NCBI GenBank assembly: GCA_029261395.1
Contig: JAJDBJ010000005.1
Coordinates: 124,001-188,000, forward strand
Source: Nitrospinaceae bacterium
Lineage (GTDB): Bacteria > Nitrospinota > Nitrospinia > Nitrospinales > Nitrospinaceae
DNA: 64,000 nt
Direction: 5' to 3'
Part shown: positions 17,346 to 26,107 of the stretch, piece after piece
Numbering within the stretch: position 1 is the first letter of the stretch
How the letters are laid out: the number at the start of each line of letters is the position of its first letter
The notes under the pieces: generated by a model
The model's database searches: none
What the model was told of the DNA's origin: nothing
What the model saw: only the letters and a program-made list of their open reading frames with translations
Position numbers and translations under genes: made by a program

Positions 17346-18119
17346 TCACCCTGCCGAACGGTTTCTTTGATACAGAATCCGTAATCCCTCCAAAGTGAGA
17401 AACGGGTCTACCGTTTGAATGCATTGGACCTGCTTATGAATCACCGGCAGAACACCCCCGGTACCGATCACCTGGGCAGGCTTGCCGATCTCGATTTGCA
17501 TTTTGGACACGATGCTGTCCACCACTCCCACAAAGCCATACACCGTACCCGACTGAATACTTTCCTTCGTCGACTTTCCAATCACGTGTTCGGGAAGTAC
17601 GATATCGACAGGAGACAACTTGGCTGTGTTTTTATAAAGCGCCTCCAACGCTATATTCAAGCCTGGGAAAATCGCTCCCCCCATGTACTCCCCCTTCTCG
17701 GATATCGCATCGAAGGTGGTCGCCGTCCCAAAATCGACAATAATCAGAGGTCCGCCGTATTTTTCGAAACCGGCAATCGCGTTGACAATCCGGTCGGCAC
17801 CCACTTCAGTGGGGTTGTTGTATAAAATAGGAATCCCGGTTTTGATGCCGGGGCCGACAATCAAGGGATCGTTCTCAAGATACTTCTGGGATAACTCCTC
17901 AAATACCGGGATCAACGGAGGCACGACGCAGGAAATCACAATGTTATGGACACTTGCGGGACCGATTTCGTTGAGCCTTAAAAACTCGTTGACCAGCACC
18001 CAGTATTCATCCGTCGTTCGGTTGCGCTCGGTGCGGATGCGCCAATGGGTTGTTAATTCCTCCCCATCGAACAGCCCGAAAACAATATTGGTGTTTCCTA
18101 TATCAACGGCAAGTAGCAC
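17346..18119 (-). CDS. coaX: Type III pantothenate kinase
   Basis: Catalyses the first step of coenzyme A biosynthesis. The N-terminal phosphate-binding motif DIGNTNIVFGLFDG, the EVGADRIVNAIAG segment with the catalytic Asp, and IIVDFGTATTFD are all characteristic of CoaX. Length (257 residues) is standard. The start is a GTG with AAAGGAAA upstream. It lies about 107 bases downstream of nirK on the same strand, with no sign of functional linkage. Confidence 0.95.
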   Translation of the reverse strand: MLLAVDIGNTNIVFGLFDGEELTTHWRIRTERNRTTDEYWVLVNEFLRLNEIGPASVHNIVISCVVPPLIPVFEELSQKYLENDPLIVGPGIKTGIPILYNNPTEVGADRIVNAIAGFEKYGGPLIIVDFGTATTFDAISEKGEYMGGAIFPGLNIALEALYKNTAKLSPVDIVLPEHVIGKSTKESIQSGTVYGFVGVVDSIVSKMQIEIGKPAQVIGTGGVLPVIHKQVQCIQTVDPFLTLEGLRILYQRNRSAG

Positions 18120-18226
18120 ACGGTTTCCTTTGAGGATAAATTGATGACGGCATTATACATGAGGCCTGAAAAAAGACCCTGAGTTTTCGTGAATGAGGAT
18201 GGGGTGTTTGAGAAATCGAGACTCCA

Positions 18227-19360
18227 TTATTTTTCCCTGGGTGAAAGCAATTCCGGGACGGGAGTACCCTCGACATGAAGAATCCCGTAAGCACCCCGAT
18301 CAATGCGGGAAATGGCATGGTCGAGTAAAACGTAATCGCCGGAATTTTCGAGAGTCAGTTCCACTACGGTAGCCCCCCCCGCTGGCACCAGCGTGGTCTG
18401 CACGGAAGTCAGAACCCGGTTGAGAGCCGCCTCCGGATATACCTTGTCGAAAATTTCCCCGATGATGTGGAAACTCGAAATGCGCGAAACACCCCCGTTG
18501 CCAAAAAAGATCCGTATAGTCTCCCCCTGCTTAGCCTTCAACGCTCCTGATCCGGTCAAGGCCTTGACCCGCCCATTCAACACGATATATTCAGGGTGCT
18601 CGTCCATCATTTTACGAGGCGAGAATTTCTGAAACCCCTTCGCCCCTACCTCGCCTTCCGTATAAACTTCTCCCTGCATCACGTAAAATTCCCGATCAAC
18701 CGGCGGCCATCCCTCCCTGGGATCGATGACAATCAATCCATACATGCCGTTGGTGATATGACTGGGAACGTTAGAGGTGGCGCAATGATAAACAAATACT
18801 CCGGGATGAACTGCCTTGAAGACAATGGTTTTCGATTTCCCAGGAGACACCTGGCTCACATTGCCTCCGCCACCGGGACCCGTCACGGCATGTAAATCGA
18901 TAGAATGATCGTGAGTACTGGTCGCGTGATTGCTCAGGGTCAATTCCACCGTGTCACCCACCCGGGCGCGTAACATGGGGCCTGGAACTGTCCCTTTGAA
19001 CGTCCAAAATAAATAAGAAGTCCCATCCGCCAGAGGAGCGACCACCTCTTTAGCTTCTAAATGAACTCGAATTTTTTGGGGTAAAGGATTGGAAGCGGGA
19101 GCCGGAACCTTAGACGGGTTCCTTGAAATTTCAGGAATCTGCTGAAACCGGTCCGGGACCACGGTATGCGTATGAGGCGCCTCCCCTGGCCCAACCGATT
19201 TTAAATGTTGACGAGCATGTCCTTGATCTTTCGCCGTCGTCATCTTTTCGTGTGAAGTATGCAATTCAACTTCCAACGGTTCGGCTTGGAGGAAATAAAT
19301 TCCGGGGATTGTAAAGAGGCAGGCAATCGTCAGGAATGTCGTCAGCGATACTTTATTCAT
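18227..19360 (-). CDS. nirK: Copper-containing nitrite reductase, AniA-like NirK
   Basis: Reduces nitrite to nitric oxide in the periplasm. Residues 1-26 are a signal peptide; a His-rich, Pro-rich linker of about 65 residues follows. Two cupredoxin domains then carry every ligand: type 1 copper His152, Cys193, His201, Met206; type 2 copper His157, His192, His348; catalytic Asp155 (HSIDLHA) and His298 (FHIIGEIFDKVY). The second domain reads like Neisseria AniA (class II) rather than the Alcaligenes enzyme. Length is 377 residues. No heme or azurin domain is fused. No dedicated regulator or accessory gene is adjacent. Other two-domain multicopper oxidases are less likely because the Asp/His pair is intact. 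Confidence 0.9.
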   Translation of the reverse strand: MNKVSLTTFLTIACLFTIPGIYFLQAEPLEVELHTSHEKMTTAKDQGHARQHLKSVGPGEAPHTHTVVPDRFQQIPEISRNPSKVPAPASNPLPQKIRVHLEAKEVVAPLADGTSYLFWTFKGTVPGPMLRARVGDTVELTLSNHATSTHDHSIDLHAVTGPGGGGNVSQVSPGKSKTIVFKAVHPGVFVYHCATSNVPSHITNGMYGLIVIDPREGWPPVDREFYVMQGEVYTEGEVGAKGFQKFSPRKMMDEHPEYIVLNGRVKALTGSGALKAKQGETIRIFFGNGGVSRISSFHIIGEIFDKVYPEAALNRVLTSVQTTLVPAGGATVVELTLENSGDYVLLDHAISRIDRGAYGILHVEGTPVPELLSPREK

Positions 19361-19855
19361 GAGGCAAGTATAACAGGTGAATTCAGTACAAAATAAGTCC
19401 TATTGTTCTTTGGCTCTTTAGGGGCAAACTCACACGCCGCCCTAAGTGTGGGTCATTTCTTCCGAAAAGCCTTATAAGCATCTGAAGGTAAAAATGGGCG
19501 CCGGATGGATCAACCGCCGGTCGACAACCCCTCATTCAATTGTTTTTTTGGGAGTTATCGACATAATTTTGATAATCTCATAAACCTATAAAACACCTTA
19601 AATATAGAGTTTTTAGAGGATTTTTCGGAAGGCTCTCAAAAAAATACTTCGAGCACCCTATTTATAGTATTGATTTTAAAGGAACTTGGTCTGATAATAT
19701 TTTTACACTCGGTTTAACAAATAATTACAGGCATTTGGCATCTTAACGAGGGAAGCACTTCATTTTCCTCTCCAGATTTTCCTGGGTAGCCGCTCCATTG
19801 GGAGCAACCCGAATCCGGCTTGATGTCATCAGCACTCGCTCTTGTTGGAGGGGCC
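19361..19855. other. Divergent intergenic region, 495 bp
   Basis: A long A+T-rich gap between nirK and the signalling cluster. It contains several runs of A and T, weak -10-like hexamers on both strands and some short inverted repeats. I looked for a cyclic-di-GMP riboswitch, given the downstream signalling genes, and could not fit one. No convincing ORF is present. Confidence 0.4.
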
Positions 19856-20212
19856 ATGCGTAAAATCAGATTGGAGCAACTGGCACCTGGAATGCGATTG
19901 GCTCAAGACGTGGTTAATTTCTCCGGACAGGTTTTGCTTTATAAAGGGAATCCGCTTCAACCTAAGGATATAAAAAATTTCAAAGCTTGGGGCATTGTCG
20001 AGATTGCCGTCGCAGGCTCCTCGCTAAACGCCTCCAACTCATTGAATAATAACCGAATCGATACTAACCTTTTGATGGAAGCTCAAAACGAAATTTCAAA
20101 CCTGTTCCGGCACGCCAACCTTTCTCACCCTGTGATAGCAGAATTGATGCGGTTGAGCACTTTGAACAAATTGAAGCAAAAACCCGGCATGGAGGATGTG
20201 AATGTCTACTAG
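19856..20212 (+). CDS. HD-GYP-associated N-terminal domain protein, 118 aa
   Basis: The first 55 residues (RKIRLEQLAPGMRLAQDV ... LLYKGNPLQPKDIKNFKAWGI) match the small beta-rich domain that normally precedes HD-GYP phosphodiesterase domains. Here it is free-standing, with a helical C-terminal tail and no catalytic domain. The start ATG is chosen for its TTGGAGGGG site 3-11 bases upstream; an upstream in-frame ATG has none. It overlaps the HDOD gene by 11 bases, so the two are coupled. A regulatory partner of the HDOD protein is a reasonable inference. Confidence 0.75.
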   Translation: MRKIRLEQLAPGMRLAQDVVNFSGQVLLYKGNPLQPKDIKNFKAWGIVEIAVAGSSLNASNSLNNNRIDTNLLMEAQNEISNLFRHANLSHPVIAELMRLSTLNKLKQKPGMEDVNVY

Positions 20213-21065
20213 CCCCAAGGCGTTACGACCCAAAGATCTGATCACCGGGTCCACCCGAACCTCTTCCCTCCCGGAAATATTTATTATGATCAACGAGGTG
20301 GTGAGCGATCCGACCAGCTCGTTTTCGGACATCGCCCAGGTGGTCAATCTGGATACGTCTTTAAGTGCCCGACTGCTTAAAATCGTCAACAGTTCGTTTT
20401 ATAGCTTCCCTTCCAATATTGAGACGGTCACACACGCCATCGCCGTCATTGGAACGGAGCAACTGCACAATCTGGCTCTGGCGACGACCATCATTTCCAA
20501 CTTCAAGGGCATTCCCGACAAAACGCTCAACATGAATTTATTCTGGCGGCATAGTATGGGTGTGGCCATCGTTGCACGCAACCTGGCGATCCATTGCCGG
20601 GAAAGCAATCCGGAACGTTTTTATCTCGCTGGCATTCTCCACGATATCGGTCGGTTGATCATCCTTGAAAACCTGCCGGACGAAGCCAGCGAAATCATAG
20701 CGCGCCAAAATGAAACGGGCGGAATCGTTTGGGAAATCGAACGCGAAATTTTAGGATTCGATCATGGCGAAGTGGGAGCGGCTTTATCGCGTAGCTGGGG
20801 CCTACCGCTCAGCCTTGAGGAAATCATCGAAAACCACCATAGTCCAGGTCATTCCAAGCGGTATCCTCTGGAAACCACCATCATTCATCTGGCCGACATC
20901 ATTGCCAAAGCCATGGAGTTGGGTTCCAGTGGAGATATTCATGTTCCTCCTCTGGATGAAAAGTCTTGGGAACAATTAAAATTGCCTACCGGAGTTTTTT
21001 CGGCCATCTGGAACCAGACGGAAAGTCAATTTAACGAAACTATCGATATTATTTTATCAGGTTGA
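20202..21065 (+). CDS. HDOD-domain signalling protein
   Basis: A 287-residue cytoplasmic protein with one HDOD domain, an HD-related, generally non-catalytic signalling module. Typical elements are VVNLDTSLSARLLKIVNSSFY, IAVIGTEQLHNLALAT, FWRHSMGVAIVARNLA, AGILHDIGRLI and the later ENHHSPG. An HD pair is retained in LHDIGR, so hydrolase activity cannot be excluded. It overlaps the upstream gene by 11 bases with a GGAGG site inside it, and overlaps or abuts the histidine kinase gene downstream. The three genes probably form a signalling operon. Confidence 0.88.
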   Translation: MSTSPKALRPKDLITGSTRTSSLPEIFIMINEVVSDPTSSFSDIAQVVNLDTSLSARLLKIVNSSFYSFPSNIETVTHAIAVIGTEQLHNLALATTIISNFKGIPDKTLNMNLFWRHSMGVAIVARNLAIHCRESNPERFYLAGILHDIGRLIILENLPDEASEIIARQNETGGIVWEIEREILGFDHGEVGAALSRSWGLPLSLEEIIENHHSPGHSKRYPLETTIIHLADIIAKAMELGSSGDIHVPPLDEKSWEQLKLPTGVFSAIWNQTESQFNETIDIILSG

Positions 21066-21070
21066 TAAAC

Positions 21071-22405
21071 ATGGAAAAAACGATAACCAGAAAAAAAGTC
21101 GACTCGAAGAATTTACAAGCCCGAATTAATTTTCTTGAGAAAGAAAACCAATGGTTCTCCTCGGCTATGGAAATGATCGCTTCAATGGGCGACATCCATC
21201 GGGACATTCCCCGTTCGACGGACCCCAGTTTTATTTTCAGCATGGCACGGCGTTACCTGAATCAACTGCTGAACCTAAAATCTCTTGCCTTTTTCCTGAT
21301 CGATGAAAAAGACAATAGCTTTTACCTGGCCAGCGGGGAATCGGATGAAGAAAACGGACGATTTCAGGTGGAGTTGGATCATCAGGTTGAAAATGGTACG
21401 TTTGCCTGGGCATTGAAACAAAACCGTCCCCTACTGGTGGAAAGTGAATTGTTCAAGGGCAAACTGTTTCTGCATGTGTTGGGTACGCGCTCACGTATCA
21501 AGGGAATGGTCATGGGATGCTTGAACCGGAAGATATCGAAGATTCCTCCAGAAATGGGTCATCTGATTTCGATCATCCTGCACAATACCGCCAACGCACT
21601 CGAAAATGGCGGGCTGTACAAACTGTTGTCGGAGCAAAACAAAAACCTGGAGGAAACTGTCAAGACCCGTACTCTTGAGCTGGAAAACAAAGCGTTCGAG
21701 TTGAAGGGAAATATCCAGGAGCTCAAAGACTTTACCTTCATTGCGTCACACGATTTGCAGGAACCGCTTCGCAAGGTGATCTGTTTTGGAGAACGCCTGC
21801 GGGTCAATTACGAGGATTTGATGGACGACCGCGCCAAGGAATACATTGCGGTTATGGAAAAAGCCTCACTACGTATGCAAAAGCTGATCGACGGACTGCT
21901 TCAACTTTCAAAAATCACCACCAAGGGCACTCAATTTGAAACCACCAATCTCGAAACAGTTGTCGGAGAAGTCTTGACTGACCTGGAAAGCAAAATCGTT
22001 AAATCACACGCACAAATTATTGTGGGAAACCTCCCAACCGTGGTCGCGGACGAAATTCAAATGCATCAGTTATTCACCTACCTGACCAGCAATGCGGTGA
22101 AGTTTCACAAGAAAGGCGTGACCCCGGAAATCTCCATCGCCAGCCATGCTCTGGGTAATGGGTACTGGGAAATCCTGATCAACGATAATGGAATCGGTAT
22201 CAACGAAAAATACTGCGACCGCATCTTCAAACCCTTTGAGCGCCTGCATGGAATGAACGAACGCGAGGGTATTGGAATGGGGTTAGCTCTGTGTCAAAAA
22301 ATAGTAGCACGCCACGGCGGAACCATTTCCGTCAAAAGCAAACCCGGCAAAGGCGCCACCTTTATCGTCACTCTCCCGGAAAATGGACCTGAAATGGTTT
22401 ACTGA
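21071..22405 (+). CDS. Sensor histidine kinase with GAF-like domain
   Basis: A soluble histidine kinase of about 444 residues. The N-terminal third is a coiled start followed by a GAF-like sensor domain (about 50-180), then a coiled coil (LLSEQNKNLEETVKTRTLELENK), a phytochrome-type HisKA domain with the phosphoacceptor His227 in FIASHDLQEPLRK, and a HATPase domain with N box HQLFTYLTSNAVKFH, G1 NDNGIGI, F box and G2 GIGMGLAL. There is no membrane segment. No response regulator gene is adjacent. A TTG three codons upstream overlapping the HDOD stop is an alternative start. Confidence 0.9.
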   Translation: MEKTITRKKVDSKNLQARINFLEKENQWFSSAMEMIASMGDIHRDIPRSTDPSFIFSMARRYLNQLLNLKSLAFFLIDEKDNSFYLASGESDEENGRFQVELDHQVENGTFAWALKQNRPLLVESELFKGKLFLHVLGTRSRIKGMVMGCLNRKISKIPPEMGHLISIILHNTANALENGGLYKLLSEQNKNLEETVKTRTLELENKAFELKGNIQELKDFTFIASHDLQEPLRKVICFGERLRVNYEDLMDDRAKEYIAVMEKASLRMQKLIDGLLQLSKITTKGTQFETTNLETVVGEVLTDLESKIVKSHAQIIVGNLPTVVADEIQMHQLFTYLTSNAVKFHKKGVTPEISIASHALGNGYWEILINDNGIGINEKYCDRIFKPFERLHGMNEREGIGMGLALCQKIVARHGGTISVKSKPGKGATFIVTLPENGPEMVY

Positions 22406-22567
22406 GCAGAGTCTTTCAGAATACCTCTTCGAACTCCACGCAAACCATCGCCCGCACTTTATTCTTTGCGGGACAAATCCTTTTGGAAACGGTACTATAA
22501 AATTACTGACTTGGCTTCACGGTAGTGAAGCTCCCGCAAGAATCATCCATCCGGAGAATTAAGAACC

Positions 22568-22918
22568 ATGCGCGTTCAACTGATTGAAACGATTGGGCCG
22601 GAATGCACTTCACTCGATCAAGGGGAAAAGCTGTATCACCTGCTTCTGGAGGAGTTGAAAGCTAAAAAATCCGTAGAAGTGGATTTTCAGGGAGTTCATA
22701 CCCTGTTCTCGCCTTTTTTAATGGGAAGTTTTGGGAAACTGCTGGGGCACTTCGAGAAAGAAGTCCTGATGCAGAGGCTGGAGTTCCGCAGTATTTCCCC
22801 CGACCATTTGAAAACGGTCAACGAGTTCATCGACCGAGCGGAAGCACGGTCCACCGAGCAGGGAGACCTGCAAATGATGAAAGAGCTCTTTGAGGAAGAT
22901 GAACTGGGGGACTTTTAA
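22568..22918 (+). CDS. STAS-like (DUF4325) protein, 116 aa
   Basis: A small cytoplasmic protein with the alternating strand-helix pattern of STAS-like DUF4325 domains: KSVEVDFQGVHTLFSPFLMGSFGKLL contains the usual core strand and switch helix, and LEFRSISPDHLKTVNEFIDRA the following strand and helix. Such domains usually act in protein-protein switches in signalling. The last 20 residues are very acidic. It lies 162 bases after the histidine kinase, so it may have its own promoter (GGTACTATAAAATT upstream). Confidence 0.7.
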   Translation: MRVQLIETIGPECTSLDQGEKLYHLLLEELKAKKSVEVDFQGVHTLFSPFLMGSFGKLLGHFEKEVLMQRLEFRSISPDHLKTVNEFIDRAEARSTEQGDLQMMKELFEEDELGDF

Positions 22919-22925
22919 AAAAACC

Positions 22926-22953
22926 CGCCTGTTCCAGCCGGTAAAATCAGGCG
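22926..22953. terminator. Weak hairpin between converging genes
   Basis: CGCCTG (22926-22931) and CAGGCG (22948-22953) can pair around a 16-base loop, with A-rich sequence on one side and TTTG on the other. It may be a weak bidirectional terminator. Confidence 0.35.
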
Positions 22954-22968
22954 TTTGAACCCGATTCC

Positions 22969-23160
22969 TTAAAGACCTTCCTGACGCAAACGGGACAGAA
23001 AATCCTCAATCTCTATCGCATTGGGCTCCAGTTTGTAAGGGGCGCTCGCCTCTTTCTCTCCGCCAAAACCCTCTTCCGAGAAACCGTGGTAATAATCAGC
23101 TCCCATCTCCCGGTCGTGTTGCGATTCTCTAATATCTTTTTCCTGTGAACGGCCTGCCAT
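22969..23160 (-). CDS. Small hydrophilic hypothetical protein, 63 aa
   Basis: A charged, probably disordered protein beginning MAGRSQEKDIRES. The C-terminal 20 residues (EPNAIEIEDFLSRLRQEGL) look like an amphipathic helix. The start is set by a GGAGGGA ribosome-binding site 6 bases upstream; an in-frame ATG further up overlaps this site. I recognise no family. The strong ribosome-binding site and balanced composition support expression. Confidence 0.6.
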   Translation of the reverse strand: MAGRSQEKDIRESQHDREMGADYYHGFSEEGFGGEKEASAPYKLEPNAIEIEDFLSRLRQEGL

Positions 23161-23622
23161 AGCAACTCCCTCCATTCAGGTTGAACCAAAATCGCATGCC
23201 TTGGTTTAGGAATACTCTCCTAAAGGGGCCTACAATCAGGGCAAATTCTAATTCATTCTCAAAAATTGGGCAAGCCTCTTTTAAGACTATTGCATAACTC
23301 TTTTAAAAATAAATACTTACACAAAAGAATGACATTTAGTTACCACCATTAGGGGGCATGAATCGGTACAAAAACCTAGATTGGAGGAGGATTGAAATCT
23401 GTGGACAAGGGAGGCTCCGGATAAGCGCACAGAAAGAATAAACATATAAGCCATTGATAAATGTTAGGCAATTAAATTCCTCTCGATATCGAGTAGTATG
23501 AATGTGCCCCGATGATTAAAAATCAGCACTCTCAATAAGGGATCATCAGAGAGCTGGACTTTCCTCCAGAAAACATAGTATTTTAGTCAGAAAGTATTTA
23601 TCCACCTCTGGTGTTTGCTGAT
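23161..23622. other. Intergenic region, 462 bp
   Basis: Mostly A+T-rich sequence without a clear gene. A possible 27-codon ORF begins at 23358, and a strong GGAGGAGG sequence at about 23383 is followed by only a 10-codon frame. A GATATCGA palindrome and weak promoter-like hexamers lie around 23480-23500. Nothing here is convincing as an RNA gene. Confidence 0.35.
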
Positions 23623-23775
23623 ATGACCCAACATGAAAACAAAAACGAGCTTTCTGAAGAACAGCAAAAAAAGGACGGCTATTCCATAATCGTTGCACTG
23701 ATCGCCGTGGTGATTATTGGGATTTCTTTTGTCTGGCATTTGTGGTCGGCTCTATTCCCCGCGCCTTCTCCCTGA
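23623..23775 (+). CDS. Small single-pass membrane protein, 50 aa
   Basis: Begins MTQHENKNELSEEQQKKDG, giving a 20-residue charged head, followed by a clean hydrophobic helix of about 22 residues (SIIVALIAVVIIGISFVW) and a short HLWSALFPAPSP tail. This is the layout of small inner-membrane proteins with the N-terminus in the cytoplasm. The ribosome-binding site is weak. Its TGA abuts the stop of the converging nucleoside transporter gene. Supported only by composition and topology. Confidence 0.5.
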   Translation: MTQHENKNELSEEQQKKDGYSIIVALIAVVIIGISFVWHLWSALFPAPSP

Positions 23776-25068
23776 TCAGGCCAGAACCCCGGCAATACAA
23801 CCGGTCAGCACTGTGGCCAGGAACGCCGTCCACAAGGCCCGAAATCCCAGTCGAGAAATATCCTGAACACGCGAGGGAATCAATGCCGATAACCCACCTA
23901 CGAAAATCCCCATACTGGCGACATGCACGAATCCACACAGAGCATAAGTCATAACGATCAGAGACCGGGGAGTCAGAGCAGGTAAAGCCGTGCTCTGGAC
24001 TGCGGCCAATTTAAAATAAGCCGCCACTTCCGTTTCTACAAACCGGGCACCGAGAATCTGCGAAGCGGTCTGCCATTCTTCCGGCTTCAATCCCATGAGC
24101 ACGGTAAAGGGCCACGTCGCCCAACCCAGAATCCGGTTGAGAGAAAGCGGCGCTTCTCCCATCTGCGGCAACAATGCCAATACCAAATCAACCATCGCCT
24201 CCAACCCCAAAAATACGATGAGTAACGCCGCAATTCCCACTGCCATTTTCACCCCCTGCATACCGCCATCGATCAACGCCGCTATCAAGTTGGAGGGAGG
24301 CTCACTCTCCGTAGAATCAAATTCCTCAACATTGGAGGGCAGGTCTCCCAGGGTTTCGGGTTGCTGATCCTCGGGCAAAGTAAGCTTGCTGATTAAGATG
24401 GCGCAGGGGATGGAGATGATGGAGGCGGAAACCAAATGTCCCGCAATCTCAGGGAAAACACCTTGCAGGGCGATCACGTAAATGGCCATGACCGTGCTGG
24501 CCACCGTTGCCATCATGCAGGTCAATACGGTCAACAGTTCCGAGGGCGTCAGGGCCGCCAGATACGGACGAATGGTCAGGCTGGATTCGATGCCGACAAA
24601 GATATTGGCGGAAGCCGAAAGCGACTCGGCGCCGGAAATCCGCATCACCCGGTAAAACAGCCAGGCGAACCCGCGAACGATGGCGGGCATGATCTTCAAG
24701 TAATACAATCCCGCCACCACCGCTGAAAAAAAGATCACCGCTGGCAACACCTGCATCGCCAATACAAACCCGATCGAAGCGGTGCCGTCGGGAAGGGTCT
24801 GACCGGGACCGATGGCCAACGGTCCGAACAAAAAAATATTCCCCTTCTGGTAGACATTCAGGATGGCGATCAAAACATCGTTCAGCCAACCCAAGGCCTG
24901 CCGCGACCACGGCAACCAGAACGTGAGCACACCCAGCACCCACGCCAGCACAAAACTCCCGGCAATCGTTTTCCAGTTCACCGAACTCCGCTTGCCCGTC
25001 AACCAGGCAATGACTCCAACGATCAAAAAACCGGCAAACGCGACACAGCGATACAATCCCTCATCCAT
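23776..25068 (-). CDS. Concentrative nucleoside transporter (NupC/CNT family)
   Basis: A 430-residue inner-membrane symporter for nucleosides. The N-terminal membrane segments, the gate domain IGFVLAMQVLPAVIFFSAVVAGLYYL, the signature GIESSLTIRPYLAALTPSELLTVLTCMMATVASTV (with the conserved SE pair) and the C-terminal CGFVHVASMGIFVGGLSALIP are all CNT hallmarks. About ten membrane helices are visible. Length is standard. It is 18 bases upstream of, and transcribed after, the epimerase-like gene on the same strand. Confidence 0.93.
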   Translation of the reverse strand: MDEGLYRCVAFAGFLIVGVIAWLTGKRSSVNWKTIAGSFVLAWVLGVLTFWLPWSRQALGWLNDVLIAILNVYQKGNIFLFGPLAIGPGQTLPDGTASIGFVLAMQVLPAVIFFSAVVAGLYYLKIMPAIVRGFAWLFYRVMRISGAESLSASANIFVGIESSLTIRPYLAALTPSELLTVLTCMMATVASTVMAIYVIALQGVFPEIAGHLVSASIISIPCAILISKLTLPEDQQPETLGDLPSNVEEFDSTESEPPSNLIAALIDGGMQGVKMAVGIAALLIVFLGLEAMVDLVLALLPQMGEAPLSLNRILGWATWPFTVLMGLKPEEWQTASQILGARFVETEVAAYFKLAAVQSTALPALTPRSLIVMTYALCGFVHVASMGIFVGGLSALIPSRVQDISRLGFRALWTAFLATVLTGCIAGVLA

Positions 25069-25086
25069 AGATTCTCTCTCAACATT

Positions 25087-25974
25087 TTATTCGGAGGCCA
25101 GCACTGCCTTCAAGCCTGCTTTGTAATCCGGATACCGGAGTTGCACCCTCAACTCCTCTTTGATCTTATGATTCCGTACTCGCTTATTGGTCAGATAAAA
25201 ACCTCGGGCCATTTCTGAAAGCTCCGCATCCTCCAATGCAATCAACGGGGGTACTTCGACGTGTAACAGTTCACAGGTAAACGCCACCGCTTCGGCGGGA
25301 GAAGACGGCACATCATCGCTGACATTATAAATGGCTCCCGGGTACGGATGATCCATCGAAGCACTCAACACCTGAGCCACATCCTCTACGTGAATACGAT
25401 TGAACACCAGGCCGGGTTGATCGATGCGCCGGGCAGAACCCTGCCGGACCCGTTGCAGAAGATTGCGCCCCGGACCGTAGATCCCGGCCAGTCGAAAAAT
25501 GTGAATGGGCACCTGATGTTTTCGAAAGAGGTCGCGCCACTGCTCTTCCGCTTCCACTCGCCTTCGCTGGTGATCAAACCCCGGCTTCAATTCGGAGGAT
25601 TCGTCCACCCAGTCCCCGTCGCGGTTGCCGTACACCCCCGTGGTCGACAGATACCCGAGCCATCGCAGTTGCGTACTATCGGCCAGAATTTTTTTGAACT
25701 GCTTGAGAACCACATCTCCAACATCCTTTTGCGGAGGAATTGTGACCAATACATGGCTGGCATCGCGCACGGCGTTCTCCATTGCTTCGGAAAACTCTTT
25801 GCCGTCAAAGCGATACGATTGAACTCCCGCTGCGTCCCAAACGTCCTTGTCAATATTTTTGCGGCAGGTTCCCGACGCCACCCAGCCTCTGGCTCGGATA
25901 TCTCGCACCAGCGCCGAACCGGTGAACCCCAACCCAAAACAAAACAGATTTTTTTGTTGTGATGTATCGCCCAT
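25087..25974 (-). CDS. NAD(P)-binding SDR-like protein (YeeZ type)
   Basis: An extended short-chain dehydrogenase/epimerase-like protein of about 295 residues. The N-terminal nucleotide motif is divergent (FCFGLGFTGSALVRDI), with VLVTIPPQ and the YLSTTGVYGNRDGDWVDE segment typical of YeeZ-type proteins of unknown substrate. I start at the ATG preceded by AAGGAAAG; the frame extends 18 codons upstream without a ribosome-binding site. It is followed by the nucleoside transporter gene, and the pair may be co-transcribed. Confidence 0.82.
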   Translation of the reverse strand: MGDTSQQKNLFCFGLGFTGSALVRDIRARGWVASGTCRKNIDKDVWDAAGVQSYRFDGKEFSEAMENAVRDASHVLVTIPPQKDVGDVVLKQFKKILADSTQLRWLGYLSTTGVYGNRDGDWVDESSELKPGFDHQRRRVEAEEQWRDLFRKHQVPIHIFRLAGIYGPGRNLLQRVRQGSARRIDQPGLVFNRIHVEDVAQVLSASMDHPYPGAIYNVSDDVPSSPAEAVAFTCELLHVEVPPLIALEDAELSEMARGFYLTNKRVRNHKIKEELRVQLRYPDYKAGLKAVLASE

Positions 25975-26062
25975 GCTTTCCTTAATAGACCGTAATCCAA
26001 CCCGAAAATCCCCGTCCCGGCTGGACAAAACCGCCTCACATTAATTCAAAATTCAAAACAAC

Positions 26063-26082
26063 TTACCTTATACTATAGGTAA
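26063..26082 (+). promoter_or_regulatory. -10 region inside an inverted repeat, upstream of the epimerase gene
   Basis: TTACCT (26063-26068) and AGGTAA (26077-26082) flank TATACT, a good -10 hexamer. A TTCAAA -35-like box lies 17-18 bases upstream. A protein bound to the inverted repeat would block this promoter. Confidence 0.45.
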
Positions 26083-26107
26083 TGTTAATAACAACCTCTA
26101 GTGCAAT

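Noticed and set aside
19361-19855. Cyclic-di-GMP riboswitch ahead of the signalling cluster
   Set aside because: No GEMM-like receptor core or paired helices could be fitted.
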